A stretch of DNA of 64,000 bases from Paraburkholderia sp. BCC1884 (lineage in GTDB: Bacteria; Pseudomonadota; Gammaproteobacteria; Burkholderiales; Burkholderiaceae), in NCBI RefSeq assembly GCF_900996225.1, contig NZ_CAAJGL010000068.1:1240001-1304000 (forward strand). Direction: 5' to 3'. Shown in pieces: positions 9,401-17,400 of this stretch (its first letter is position 1; every line of letters starts with the position of its first letter). A program made the translations under genes and the position numbers. The notes beneath the pieces are model-generated. The model saw only the letters and a program-made list of their open reading frames with translations. It had not been told where the DNA came from and ran no database searches.

Positions 9401-12400
9401 CTGCGGCACGTCAATGGCCGGCTCGCCCGCCTCAAGCTGAATCAGCTCGCCGAGAAGCACCCGATAGCTAAGACCGGTAGACTCGTCGACCGCATGGAGA
9501 GCCTGGTGATGCCGATCCAGTTCACCCTCGAGAGCCTCAATCCGGGCGGCCATTCGCTCTCTTTGTCTGACCCAGCCATTGTCGAATGCCGAGCCTTTAA
9601 AGATGGCATCAAGTTGCTCGCGAACGGCACGAATGGTGGGCTCGCGGTCCTTGTTGACGTCGTTGACCATAACGATTCGGTCGCCAAGGCCTTCGGCGAC
9701 AAGCCGTTTGTGGACGACCTCCAGCGCGGCATGTTTCTGACACACAATCAGCAGGCTCTTGCCGCGCCCGATGGCGTCGGCGACCATGTTGACGATTGTC
9801 TGGCTCTTGCCCGTTCCCGGTGGCCCTTCGACCAGCAGGCCAGGACTCTGCCGAGCCAGCAACACAGCCGACTCCTGCGATGGATCACTTGCTACCGTGA
9901 GAAAACGGTCAATCTCTGCATTGCTGGTCTCGACCGGCTCGCCGGATGCTCGCTCCTTGAGCCGCAGCATTGACTCAAGCGCTGTGCCAGCGGGGGAGAG
10001 CGACTTCAACTGTCGCAAGTCTTCGCCAATTGCCTGCCCCATGAACGTAACGTGGAACAGGACGCCCGAGCACGCGAGTTGTGACTGCCCGGCTTCAATC
10101 TCGGCCGTAGGAGATGGCAAACTGGATAGCTTTCTCCGTTCGGCCGACGCCAGCACGCCGAAAGCGTCCACCACATCCGGAACTTTCAGGGCTGATCGTC
10201 CGAGCAGCTCATCAGCGGCTACGCGCCATGGCTTGATTGCTTCGCGCCCCAGCAAGCCCTCGAGCGCCGGGTTCAATCGCACTTCCTCCCGTTCGCTGTC
10301 GAACGCGAGCGAGACCTGACCGCGTGAACCGAGCTCCATTAGCAGCTTGATTGGCCACAGCAGAACAGGTGCGATGCGGGGGCGCGAATTGCTGCGGGTA
10401 TCCCTGAAATGCAGGAATGGGAAACCCAGATACAGGCCGTCGATTCCCGTGTCCCGCTTATAAAGCGATGTCTGTCTTTGCAGGGTGTTAAGACGGTTCT
10501 CCAGCGTGACGTTTCCACCAAATACGGCCGGATCGATGGTGACTGTCTGCGAATTGCGCTGAAGCAGGTGTTCGAGAATTGCGGTGCTGGTGTGGCGTTC
10601 GCCATTCAGTTCGTTCACGTCGACGCGGCCCGTCGTCTTGCCGATGGTCATCCGCACGAGCGGCCCGCGCAAAACGGCTGTCGAAACCTTCTTCTCGAAA
10701 AAATCGAGAATCTGAGACACATACTGCTGCTTCTGCGGTTCCAGCCATTGTTCGGCCGGCACGGACAGCAGGACGACGACCTCGTGCAGGGGCAGGCGTC
10801 GCTCAAGACGGAATTGCTCTGCCCAGTCGTCGACGGTTGTGTTGCCGGTGCGCGCGAACCCTGCAATCCGGTCGTCCACCTTCCGGAACAGGTCTGCTCT
10901 TGGCAAGACAAGTTCTTCGCGTGCCGCCTCAGCATCGAAGGCCAGAATCTGCTCTTTCTCGGCGAGGTTCGTGGCCTCTTCGATAATTGCATCGACAGAC
11001 CGGAACTGATTGATGGATGCGCTTAGCAGGACGATGAGGTCCTCTTCGCTTATCACCCGGCGTTCGGACAGCGACTGGAGTCCCGGATGGTCCGAGTCTG
11101 GAAGCAGCCGTCGCCGTTCTTCCCAGAGGGCAACCAGGCGGGCCCGCGAAGTTGAGAGCAGATTGATCCGAACGGTGTCTTCGTCCAGATCAATATTGTG
11201 TCCGTGCGCGCGGTTGCGCACCTGCTCCGCGCGAAGGCGCAATCGCGAAAGCCATGTTTCTGTCTCGAGCCGTTCAAGGAAAGGGGGCACGGGACCGGTG
11301 ATCAAATCGTATGCAGCCAACGCGTGTTCGAGCAACCAGCCAGGGGTGACAATGTCCCCACGCAAAATCAGCGGCATTTCAGGGTTCAGCAGCTTCAGCG
11401 CGATCATCAGCCGGCAGTCGTCATCGACTCCCTCAAGTTGCGCAGCCTGACGTATGCCGGCGAGTGTTCTGGACGCCAGCCCAGCATTTTCGGCCCACGT
11501 GGTGAGCACACCACGCTGTAAGTGGTCCAGTGCCTCCGCCCAGTTCTCCCGTTCAGCGGCGGCGAGGGCAAAAACAGTTGGCTTATGGAAGCGCTTGGCG
11601 CCGAGGGCGATACTCGCGCCTTCGCTGCTGTCGGCCTCGGTAACACTGGCGGAGGGTGCCGTCACTTCTTCGCCGGCGAGCCAGGCCTTTACCTGAGGCC
11701 ATTGCCAACGTTGATGTCTGTCGCGAGCCAACAGCCCTCGGAGAAGCAGGTGCAGCGAGGGCTCAAGATTGTCCGGGAGCGTCACGCCGTTTGCGAGCAC
11801 GTGAATCATGAACGCGCGTTCGTTGATTCCTTCGAAGCAGGCGCCCTGGGTCAATTGCTCAAGCAGAATCATCCCGAGACTCCACCAGTCGGAGGCCGCA
11901 GCGACACCGCCGGCAATTGCCTCGGGCGCCATGTACTTTGTGGTCTCAAGTGGGGAGACGATATCGAGGTCGAAGTCCGACAGCCGGGCGGACCCAAAAC
12001 CGCTGATCACGAGATCGATCGGGTCACGGCTGCGAACGAGGAGGGTGCCGGGGCGCAAATCCCGATGCCTTAGGCCCGCTTCAGAAAATGAATGGAGCGC
12101 CTGTCCGAGCTCATCAACCACATGCCGGATTGTAGCCAAATCACGCAGCGCGATACCGATATCGGCTAGCGTGCCGCCGCTCAGTTCTTCTGCCACTTCG
12201 TAGGCGCGTCCGTCCCAGCGTCCTGTCGTGAGGATTTCCGGGACATGCTCGCGTGGTAACCGGCGCACAACTTCGTAAATTGACGGGTCTGGTTCAGCAC
12301 CCTGCCGGTAGAGCGTGAGCACGGCCTGACGATTATCGTCCCGGTGCTGTGCAACATATCGCTCGCGGGTGCTGTCCGTACTGGATATCTGCCTGATCAG

Positions 12401-12778
12401 CCGCCAGCCGTCGATCTGCGTTTCCTCGGTCGGCTGCAGCCGTTCCTGACCCGACCCTGACATGTCCCGCTGCGGTTCTGGCGCGGCGCGGTGTGCCGGA
12501 TCCGCCCCACAGGTCAGGCACATGAGGTCGCCGTCGTTCATTGCATGCCCGTTCGTGCAGAGCAAAGGCTGCGCGTCGGTTATGAGTCTGGTAGCCGGTG
12601 CTTCCCGATTCACCGAATCCGACGTGACGACATCCTGTGGCCTCCAGCCACTTTCACGAATCGGAAGAGCGGACAAATCCCACTGGCACGCCGCCCCCGC
12701 AGCCGTTTCTTCGCAGTACCACTCCTGCACGGACCTTTCGGTCTTGCAATTCGGGCAAAAACGCATCATCGTTGACAT
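6476..12778 (-). CDS. Zinc ribbon - pseudokinase - SF1 helicase - PD-(D/E)XK nuclease fusion, 2100 aa
   Basis: Two zinc-ribbon-like Cys clusters occupy residues 8-31 and 74-91. A protein-kinase-like fold spans about 125-370, with HRDLRPGTLL at 238 and MAPEA at 283. A long helical stretch leads to a superfamily 1 helicase core: Walker A GPPGTGKSQT near 983, Walker B VVYDEASQMP near 1645, motif V-like NVQGDERDVIVF and motif VI NVAVTRARKK near 1913. The last 100 residues (GMDFAIADPE ... GIECDA near 2034) fit the MTES_1575-type PD-(D/E)XK nuclease domain that ends many such helicases. The kinase lacks several catalytic residues. Predicted role is nucleic-acid unwinding and cleavage in defence. 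An AGGA site before 12778 fits the second ATG (12769) better. Fourth-from-end architecture aside, it is the core of the minus-strand operon. Confidence 0.88.
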   Translation of the reverse strand: MSTMMRFCPNCKTERSVQEWYCEETAAGAACQWDLSALPIRESGWRPQDVVTSDSVNREAPATRLITDAQPLLCTNGHAMNDGDLMCLTCGADPAHRAAPEPQRDMSGSGQERLQPTEETQIDGWRLIRQISSTDSTRERYVAQHRDDNRQAVLTLYRQGAEPDPSIYEVVRRLPREHVPEILTTGRWDGRAYEVAEELSGGTLADIGIALRDLATIRHVVDELGQALHSFSEAGLRHRDLRPGTLLVRSRDPIDLVISGFGSARLSDFDLDIVSPLETTKYMAPEAIAGGVAAASDWWSLGMILLEQLTQGACFEGINERAFMIHVLANGVTLPDNLEPSLHLLLRGLLARDRHQRWQWPQVKAWLAGEEVTAPSASVTEADSSEGASIALGAKRFHKPTVFALAAAERENWAEALDHLQRGVLTTWAENAGLASRTLAGIRQAAQLEGVDDDCRLMIALKLLNPEMPLILRGDIVTPGWLLEHALAAYDLITGPVPPFLERLETETWLSRLRLRAEQVRNRAHGHNIDLDEDTVRINLLSTSRARLVALWEERRRLLPDSDHPGLQSLSERRVISEEDLIVLLSASINQFRSVDAIIEEATNLAEKEQILAFDAEAAREELVLPRADLFRKVDDRIAGFARTGNTTVDDWAEQFRLERRLPLHEVVVLLSVPAEQWLEPQKQQYVSQILDFFEKKVSTAVLRGPLVRMTIGKTTGRVDVNELNGERHTSTAILEHLLQRNSQTVTIDPAVFGGNVTLENRLNTLQRQTSLYKRDTGIDGLYLGFPFLHFRDTRSNSRPRIAPVLLWPIKLLMELGSRGQVSLAFDSEREEVRLNPALEGLLGREAIKPWRVAADELLGRSALKVPDVVDAFGVLASAERRKLSSLPSPTAEIEAGQSQLACSGVLFHVTFMGQAIGEDLRQLKSLSPAGTALESMLRLKERASGEPVETSNAEIDRFLTVASDPSQESAVLLARQSPGLLVEGPPGTGKSQTIVNMVADAIGRGKSLLIVCQKHAALEVVHKRLVAEGLGDRIVMVNDVNKDREPTIRAVREQLDAIFKGSAFDNGWVRQRERMAARIEALEGELDRHHQALHAVDESTGLSYRVLLGELIQLEAGEPAIDVPQLRTKLSAMDISSLTTLEEQCAPLARYWLPARYEGSALVQLKHFATDSATIKEFQAAFASFLEAEQHRIDTLAAHPARFDIDDPAPYRAWLDANARRLVDLDDVQRKSLAQWLPLFRPADRSDAPGHIHYAALKDLHSTLVQIDGGAFDAALSPALARLPAPELAGIEVRATLATRAPTFFSRFNPATYVRRKALLKFAVALGASASNDTLGHIRDAARLEQKWRPLRTSLNTISQALRLGTVDEGCGPTLSEECLTRLRQLEEIRELAQHLAIAPRGDEFDSAVMTGDRAPVEQLLDGFEAAFVRHNARQHSRQALGALEDWLSPELFEACTTAIAQNISYLAPLNRIKDSLPTLAAYQQFRTRARHLNQAALEIFALMRGHEAALGVIRPEDLDFEVRRLINREARLGWKRRMEQENPELLLDQGETAAKIEALAAADEQMRGLNRDVLREGIERGRLSSLHDWEDVTRLTGKRSRRLREFIELGARLGLMALRPVWLMNPDVASRVLPLKSNLFDSVVYDEASQMPVEFALPTLFRGSVSIVSGDEKQMPPTTFFSSRAESDETELFDGEQPEEDATEEERELFEDTWNRREIKDCPDLLQLARTALPTSTLQIHYRSAYRELISYSNAAFYENNLSVPVRHPDEKVREVKPIELIQVHGLYEQQTNATEAKRVVEYLAQLWQQPFAERPSVGVVTFNRKQADLIEETLAMRAEEDASFRDAYLEERDRVEGGEDMGAFVKNVENVQGDERDVIVFSTTFGRNSQGTFRRNFGVLGQKGGERRLNVAVTRARKKVVLVTSMPIRDISDMLNTQRKPAIPRDYLQGYMEYARAMSNGELPAGRALLGRLSSERAHARLDDGKKADGFANDVLQYIRSLGLSPVSAQEGDAFGMDFAIADPETGLYAIGIECDAPRHVLLQRARAREIWRPSVLRRAIPRLHRVSSQAWYHNGGEERERLKAAIEASLSMEVEA

Positions 12779-12786
12779 TTCCTGTC

Positions 12787-13431
12787 TTATCGGCTTCGCG
12801 CCTTGTCGGCGCTGATTTGGACCAGATGGCCCTCGTCGTTTAATAGGTCTCTCAGGCGCTGAAAATCGCCGCGATCGGGTATTCCTGCAAACCAGACGCT
12901 GCCATCTTCATCAAACATAACGTCCAGTGACTTGTCCTGCTCGGTCAAAGAACGTTCAAACGGCATAAATCGCTCGCGACCCCAGGCCGTGAGAAAGTGC
13001 ATGCGCTGATTATCGCTCCCTCGCAAAGGCCGCGAATGCGCGGACTGCAGTTCAAATGGGTCGGTAATTAACGCATCGATCAAACCCGAAGCCTTCCCAA
13101 GAGCCTGCGTAAGCGCCTCGATCGGGTAGCCGGTGTAGACAAGAATATCGACACTCGTTAGCTGACGCAGCGCGCCGAGAAGAGCGAGAAGCGCGTCTGC
13201 CTGTTCGAATGGCTCGCCCCCTGAAATCGTCACTCCGTCTGCATCAGGCAGATACAGGGAAACTTGAGCCAGTAACTGCTCAAGACTCGTATCCCCATGA
13301 CCGGTCGACCATGTGTCGGCAGAAATGCAGCCGGGGCACCGGATACTGCAGCCCTGGAACCAGATGCCAATCCGGCGTCCCGGCCCGAGGCTCGTCACCG
13401 GAAAATGGACGCGGGATAAGCGCAAGTCCAT
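12787..13431 (-). CDS. Radical SAM enzyme, NrdG/activase-like, 214 aa
   Basis: Cysteines 28, 32 and 35 form the CxxxCxxC motif (WFQGCSIRCPGC) that binds the [4Fe-4S] cluster and S-adenosylmethionine, and GGEP at 71-74 is the SAM-binding motif. The short length and the phrase RIGIWFQGCSIRCPGC resemble activating enzymes such as NrdG or the 4Fe-4S single-cluster-domain family rather than viperin. No glycyl-radical partner is encoded nearby, so the substrate is unknown. It lies three bases after the ClpB-like gene and eight bases before the kinase-helicase gene, clearly within one operon. A radical SAM enzyme between an unfoldase and a helicase-nuclease is unusual. Confidence 0.88.
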   Translation of the reverse strand: MDLRLSRVHFPVTSLGPGRRIGIWFQGCSIRCPGCISADTWSTGHGDTSLEQLLAQVSLYLPDADGVTISGGEPFEQADALLALLGALRQLTSVDILVYTGYPIEALTQALGKASGLIDALITDPFELQSAHSRPLRGSDNQRMHFLTAWGRERFMPFERSLTEQDKSLDVMFDEDGSVWFAGIPDRGDFQRLRDLLNDEGHLVQISADKARSR

Positions 13432-13434
13432 GGA

Positions 13435-15258
13435 CTACAACTTCTGTAGCTGGAGTTGGCCAGTCGCCAGGCCGGTCAGCATGAATCGGTCACCCGGTTT
13501 TGCGTCCTGGTCAAAGAGCCCTCGAGCTAACGGATTGATCAGGTGCGCTTCAATCTGGTTCCGGATTCCCCGTCCGCCATTTGACAGGTCAAGGAGACAC
13601 CGCTCCTGGAGCGTGGATTTTGATTCGCTTTCCAGGTCAATCACAATACCTTGCTCAACAATGTCATCTAGCACCGAACGAACCATCTGCTCGAAAATCG
13701 CGTCGGCAACGTCTTCACGGATAAAATCGAAGACGATGACGTTTTCACCGATTCGATTGAGAATCTCGGGGCGGTTCAGCACAAGCTTGAAATGCCGTTG
13801 TATCTCAGCCAGCACTTTTTCCTGGACCATCTCGAACGGATCCCCGGGAAGTACGTTAGCTACGCGCTCCCCCGTCTCGTCCTGACGATAGATTCCGAGG
13901 TTGGACGTAAAAACGATTAACGCTTCCGAAAAATAGACTCTGTCTCCACGACCGGACGTGAGCACACCGTCGTCAAGGATTTGCAGAAACTTGTCCAGAA
14001 TGCGTGGATGTGCTTTCTCGATTTCATCAAAGAGCACGACGCTGAATGGACGCTCCCGGATCGCGTTTGTCAGTTCTCCGCCGACGTCATATCCGACATA
14101 GCCCGGCGGCGCGCCAATAAGGCGCTGATCCGCGTGTTCCGCGCTGAATTCCGACATGTCGAACCGGATATAAGCGCTTTCGTCGCCGAAGAGCAGGCTG
14201 GTAATGGTCTTTGCGAGCTCTGTCTTGCCGACGCCGGTCGGGCCGGCCAGGAACGCGACCCCTCGAGGCCGATTCCCTTTTCGCTGGGAACCGACACCCG
14301 TCATCGCACGCTTGACAAGGTCAAGCATATGCGTCACGGCGTGCGCTTGGCCCTTCACCCGGTTCTGGACGAACGTCCCAGCGTTGCGGATATTGTCGCG
14401 GTCAATCTGAAGCCAGGGATCCTCTGTCACGCCAACCTTGTAACGTCTGACCGCATCGGCAATTTTCTCGATGGGCACGCTTTCCACACGAGCAAGGGTT
14501 GCGATCGCATTCATATCGGCGAGCAGCAAACCTTCCGAGCCGTCGACAAACGCCTTCTCGGCATTAGCGCGAATATTAGGTGCTGCTTGCTGGGCACCGG
14601 GCACGCCGCGAAGAAGGGCGCCGGACAGTGCGCGACGCGAGACGCTATCAGGCTTGGCTACGGGGATATGCCTGGCGCGAGGATTGTCGATGAGTAACCA
14701 GTCAGGAAGATCCCCCTCCTTGTCGACAATCCAAAGGATCGTATTGAAAAATGGGCGCCGCTGCTCTCCAGCCGGTCGGGAGGTCGCCGAGTGCGCCAGC
14801 ACGAGTGCCCGCGTGAAGAGGTTGTGCTCGGCGGCGCTCAGCGATTCCGCCCGGACAGCAAGCCGTGATGCAAAATCAATAACTAATGCGATAGGTTGGC
14901 CACTCAGGTTCACCACGCGCTCGAGAATTGTTGCAAGAGTGTCAATCCCACCCGGTGCAACGCCGTCAACAGGTGTCAATCCGATTCGGCGGAACGTTTC
15001 CTCGGGCGGTTCTGCCGATGCAGTTCGACCTTCGGCTACCGTGAACCCTGTAACCGGGTTCCATACGACCAACTGGACGTAACCGGCTTCGCGAAGGTTG
15101 TCGCAGAGCGTTGCAGTAAGTGACTGCGCAGTAACGACATCGGGAGCGACCTCGCATGCCTGAAGATCGCGTATATTGCCGGACAGGACAAATTGACTCT
15201 TCAAAGGAAGGAAGCGCAGCAGATCGCGCATCCAGCGAGGCTTCATATACGCGGACAT
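13435..15258 (-). CDS. ClpA/ClpB-type AAA+ ATPase, 607 aa
   Basis: The C-terminal half is a single ClpA/ClpB-class AAA+ module: Walker A AGPTGVGKTELAKT near 337, pore loop PPGYVGYDVGGELT near 385, Walker B VVLFDEIEKAHP near 406, sensor 1 VFTSNLG, and a ClpB D2-like small domain. The N-terminal 300 residues are not the Clp N-domain and look like another, inactive NTPase-like fold (IALVIDFASRLAV, NTILWIVDK). ClpB has two active modules; this has one. It probably remodels a partner protein. The start at 15258 (MSAYMKPRWMRDLL) was chosen because upstream residues look untranslated; no ribosome site is clear. It is the first gene of the minus-strand operon. Confidence 0.85.
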   Translation of the reverse strand: MSAYMKPRWMRDLLRFLPLKSQFVLSGNIRDLQACEVAPDVVTAQSLTATLCDNLREAGYVQLVVWNPVTGFTVAEGRTASAEPPEETFRRIGLTPVDGVAPGGIDTLATILERVVNLSGQPIALVIDFASRLAVRAESLSAAEHNLFTRALVLAHSATSRPAGEQRRPFFNTILWIVDKEGDLPDWLLIDNPRARHIPVAKPDSVSRRALSGALLRGVPGAQQAAPNIRANAEKAFVDGSEGLLLADMNAIATLARVESVPIEKIADAVRRYKVGVTEDPWLQIDRDNIRNAGTFVQNRVKGQAHAVTHMLDLVKRAMTGVGSQRKGNRPRGVAFLAGPTGVGKTELAKTITSLLFGDESAYIRFDMSEFSAEHADQRLIGAPPGYVGYDVGGELTNAIRERPFSVVLFDEIEKAHPRILDKFLQILDDGVLTSGRGDRVYFSEALIVFTSNLGIYRQDETGERVANVLPGDPFEMVQEKVLAEIQRHFKLVLNRPEILNRIGENVIVFDFIREDVADAIFEQMVRSVLDDIVEQGIVIDLESESKSTLQERCLLDLSNGGRGIRNQIEAHLINPLARGLFDQDAKPGDRFMLTGLATGQLQLQKL

Positions 15259-15428
15259 AATGATATTACGGGCAAGTCGAAGCTGGAACATTACCACAGC
15301 CACAACACAATCAGAGAGGGCACCAAGTGCTCGCCGGACTTGCCGTGGCATGTAGCGATAGCTGCGACTGGGGTGATTGCGAGCACTCAGGTTCGCCAAC
15401 GTTTACCACGTGGATCAAAAAAATGGCC

Positions 15429-15464
15429 GCACGGGTGTTGAAACCCGTGCACACGATATTTTTT
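15429..15464 (+). terminator. Intrinsic-terminator-like hairpin on the plus strand, no gene before it
   Basis: GCACGGGT, loop GTTGAA, ACCCGTGC, then ACACGATATTTTTT. Stem and T run fit a plus-strand rho-independent terminator, yet the only gene to its left is the oppositely oriented ClpB-like gene starting at 15258. It may end a small antisense or leader transcript, or be a remnant. The rest of the 15259-15681 gap is the promoter region shared by the ClpB-like gene and the LprI-domain gene; I cannot place a promoter with confidence. Confidence 0.35.
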
Positions 15465-15681
15465 CGGACAGTATCTACCTGCATTTCGTGGCAGTGACTG
15501 TCCTGCAAAAATGCGATGCGAAGCTACCGGCACACTTGCATTAGCAGGCCGGGTCTCAATCCTGTTTCGGTCGCGAGCGTGCAAGTCAAGGTATCGTTTA
15601 ATAGCGAATGGAATCAATTCAAGATTCGTTGATTCTTTCCGTAAACATAACAAAATCAAAGAATACGGCTGAAAAAAATTC

Positions 15682-16422
15682 ATGAGTCTTCGTCCACAAA
15701 ACCGATGCAACAACTGCTCATACACCTGGTTCCCGCGAGGAAAGCAGCGCTCCCTCCGATGCCCCGGGTGCAGCAGTAGAAACATTGAAGTTGTGCAGCC
15801 GCCGCCGCGTTCATCGTCGGGTTGTGGCCCGGTAGTGTTGGTTGCAATCGTGATTCTGATCGCGGTTATCTGGATGAGCTCCCGATCCGGGACGGGTTCC
15901 TCTACACCGTCCACAGCTGCGTCTGAGGCCGTGGCGGCGAGTGCCGGAGGCGCCGACGCGCAATCTGATCTACAACCAGCCTCTGCAGGCGATGTAGCGT
16001 TGGCTTCCCAGGAAACGATGCCGGCGTCCGATAGGCCCTCCACAACTGATGTGGCGAGCGATGCTTCGACGTCAGGCGGTCCGAACGGCGCTTTGACGGC
16101 AGCGCCGTCGCCAAAGTCTTCGTATGCGACCAGCTTCGATTGCAATAAAGCCGCTCATGAGGATGAGATTGCAATCTGTGGCGACCCGGGACTTGCTGCG
16201 ATGGATGTGGAGCTAGCGGAACTGTACGAAGCAGCACTGAAATCCATATCAGACCCAAAAGCTCTCGAGCAGTCTGAATCCGGTTGGGTAATTGCGCGCC
16301 ACTTGTGTGACAGCGATCTCATCTGCCTTCGGAAGGCTTACGGGGAGCGGATCGGTCAATTCAAAGGATCCCTTGGCTCGCCCCCACTGCTTCCTGCCGA
16401 CGCACCAGCTGAAAAGCCTTGA
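15682..16422 (+). CDS. Zinc-ribbon, membrane-anchored LprI-domain protein, 246 aa
   Basis: Residues 8-33 form a zinc ribbon (CNNCSYTWFPRG ... CPGC), followed by one membrane helix at about 51-67 (CGPVVLVAIVILIAVIWM). A long Ser/Ala/Thr/Pro linker leads to a C-terminal LprI-type domain (about 152-232) with the family cysteines (DCNKAAHEDEIAICGDPGLA ... RHLCDSDLICLRKAYGERI). LprI domains are known from lysozyme-inhibitor proteins, usually periplasmic. The predicted layout is cytoplasmic zinc ribbon, one helix, periplasmic LprI domain. It is divergent from the ClpB-like gene, so it may or may not belong to the same system. Confidence 0.75.
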   Translation: MSLRPQNRCNNCSYTWFPRGKQRSLRCPGCSSRNIEVVQPPPRSSSGCGPVVLVAIVILIAVIWMSSRSGTGSSTPSTAASEAVAASAGGADAQSDLQPASAGDVALASQETMPASDRPSTTDVASDASTSGGPNGALTAAPSPKSSYATSFDCNKAAHEDEIAICGDPGLAAMDVELAELYEAALKSISDPKALEQSESGWVIARHLCDSDLICLRKAYGERIGQFKGSLGSPPLLPADAPAEKP

Positions 16423-16683
16423 CGCTAATGTCCGGCGCCGCAAGAGCGAATAACCGTTATTCGGTCTGGGTCCGCCTGGGCAGCGCGTGAGTTCAAAGGA
16501 TCACACACAATTTGAGGAGCGCAGACACGATTCCAGGGAAGATATCAAGCGCATCCACAGGATCGTGCGACGCATACGGCGGCGCGGTGCCCTAACGGGA
16601 TCGACAAGCTTTATTGCTCTCGGTACGCGGACCAAATTCAGGCCGACTCTGTTTCGATACGAGTTATCTACTTACCGTGTGCA

Positions 16684-16850
16684 TTAACATGCACGAATCT
16701 GCTCACGCAGATTGTCGTCGCAGGGCGAACGGTTGTCCCTGCTGAGGAATGCGGCGCATGCGCTGACATCGCGAGTATCTTTCGCACTCGGGCGCGGCGA
16801 GCCGTGTAAGAGAGCGATCCAGAAGTAGAGCTCAACCAACCAATTCATAG
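16684..16850 (-). repeat. Degenerate repeat family, copy B
   Basis: On the minus strand this translates as VELYFWIALLHG ... SRDNRSPCDDNLREQIRAC then stop. It matches the tail of copy A (5001-5120) at both DNA and protein level, and its beginning (GAGCTCTACTTCTG) matches the end of copy C at about 40383-40397. An 84-residue open frame covers it (to 16938), but I treat it as a remnant of a longer gene. The remaining sequence from 16423 to 16903 shows no other feature. Confidence 0.5.
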
Positions 16851-16903
16851 TTTTGCCAATTTGACAGCTGAAAAAATACTGGCGGCTGTAGGCCGCCAGT
16901 GAA

Positions 16904-17173
16904 TTAACTGCTTCTTGGACGAGCTGGCCTCGGTCCACTGTCGAACGCGCAATCCCAAAAACCTGACATCAGCCCGTCATGCTCTGGAGAGTGCTCCGCA
17001 ATTGCCTGAAGCCGAAGGAAAAGGGCTATTTCGGCTTGTCCTTGCGATGGCGTGAACGCGTAATAGGCTAACGCGTCCCAAAATTCCTGCAAGGATGGCA
17101 AAGCTTCGTGCTTTGCGTCGACCGAAAACGCGAATGATGATTTGACCTCTTCCTGCTCCTGATACTTGTTCAT
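16904..17173 (-). CDS. Small hypothetical protein, 89 aa
   Basis: The start at 17173 (MNKYQEQEEVKSSFAFSV) has a GGACAGGACC ribosome site directly upstream, better than the longer start at 17251. The protein is acidic, with a helical centre (LPSLQEFWDALAYYAFTP, QAEIALFLRLQAIAEHSP) and a Pro/Arg-rich tail. No family recognised, no membrane segment. It stands alone between repeat copy B and a membrane-protein gene on the same strand. Confidence 0.5.
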   Translation of the reverse strand: MNKYQEQEEVKSSFAFSVDAKHEALPSLQEFWDALAYYAFTPSQGQAEIALFLRLQAIAEHSPEHDGLMSGFWDCAFDSGPRPARPRSS

Positions 17174-17400
17174 GGTCCTGTCCGTTGGTTGCATGGTATG
17201 TATAGCAACCCGCGATTCAGGAACGGATGTCGTGGACCTTAGCTCATGCAAACTTCCGGCCGGCTGAAAAGTCTATAACGCTGATTTTTCGCGCATCTAA
17301 TGTTCCCGCGGGTCCGGAGCTCATCAAAAGTGCGTCTCGGGGTTTGCAGTAGCCATCGTTGAGCCTGTGCAGACCTTATCATGGCGTTTAAAAACGGGTC

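Noticed and set aside
12787..13431. Radical SAM protein as a prokaryotic viperin
   Set aside because: The length is too short and the motif context (FQGCSIRCPGC) is that of activase-type enzymes, with none of the viperin-specific regions.
16684..16938. An 84-residue frame as a new small gene
   Set aside because: Most of it coincides with a repeat shared with two decayed loci, and no ribosome site is present.
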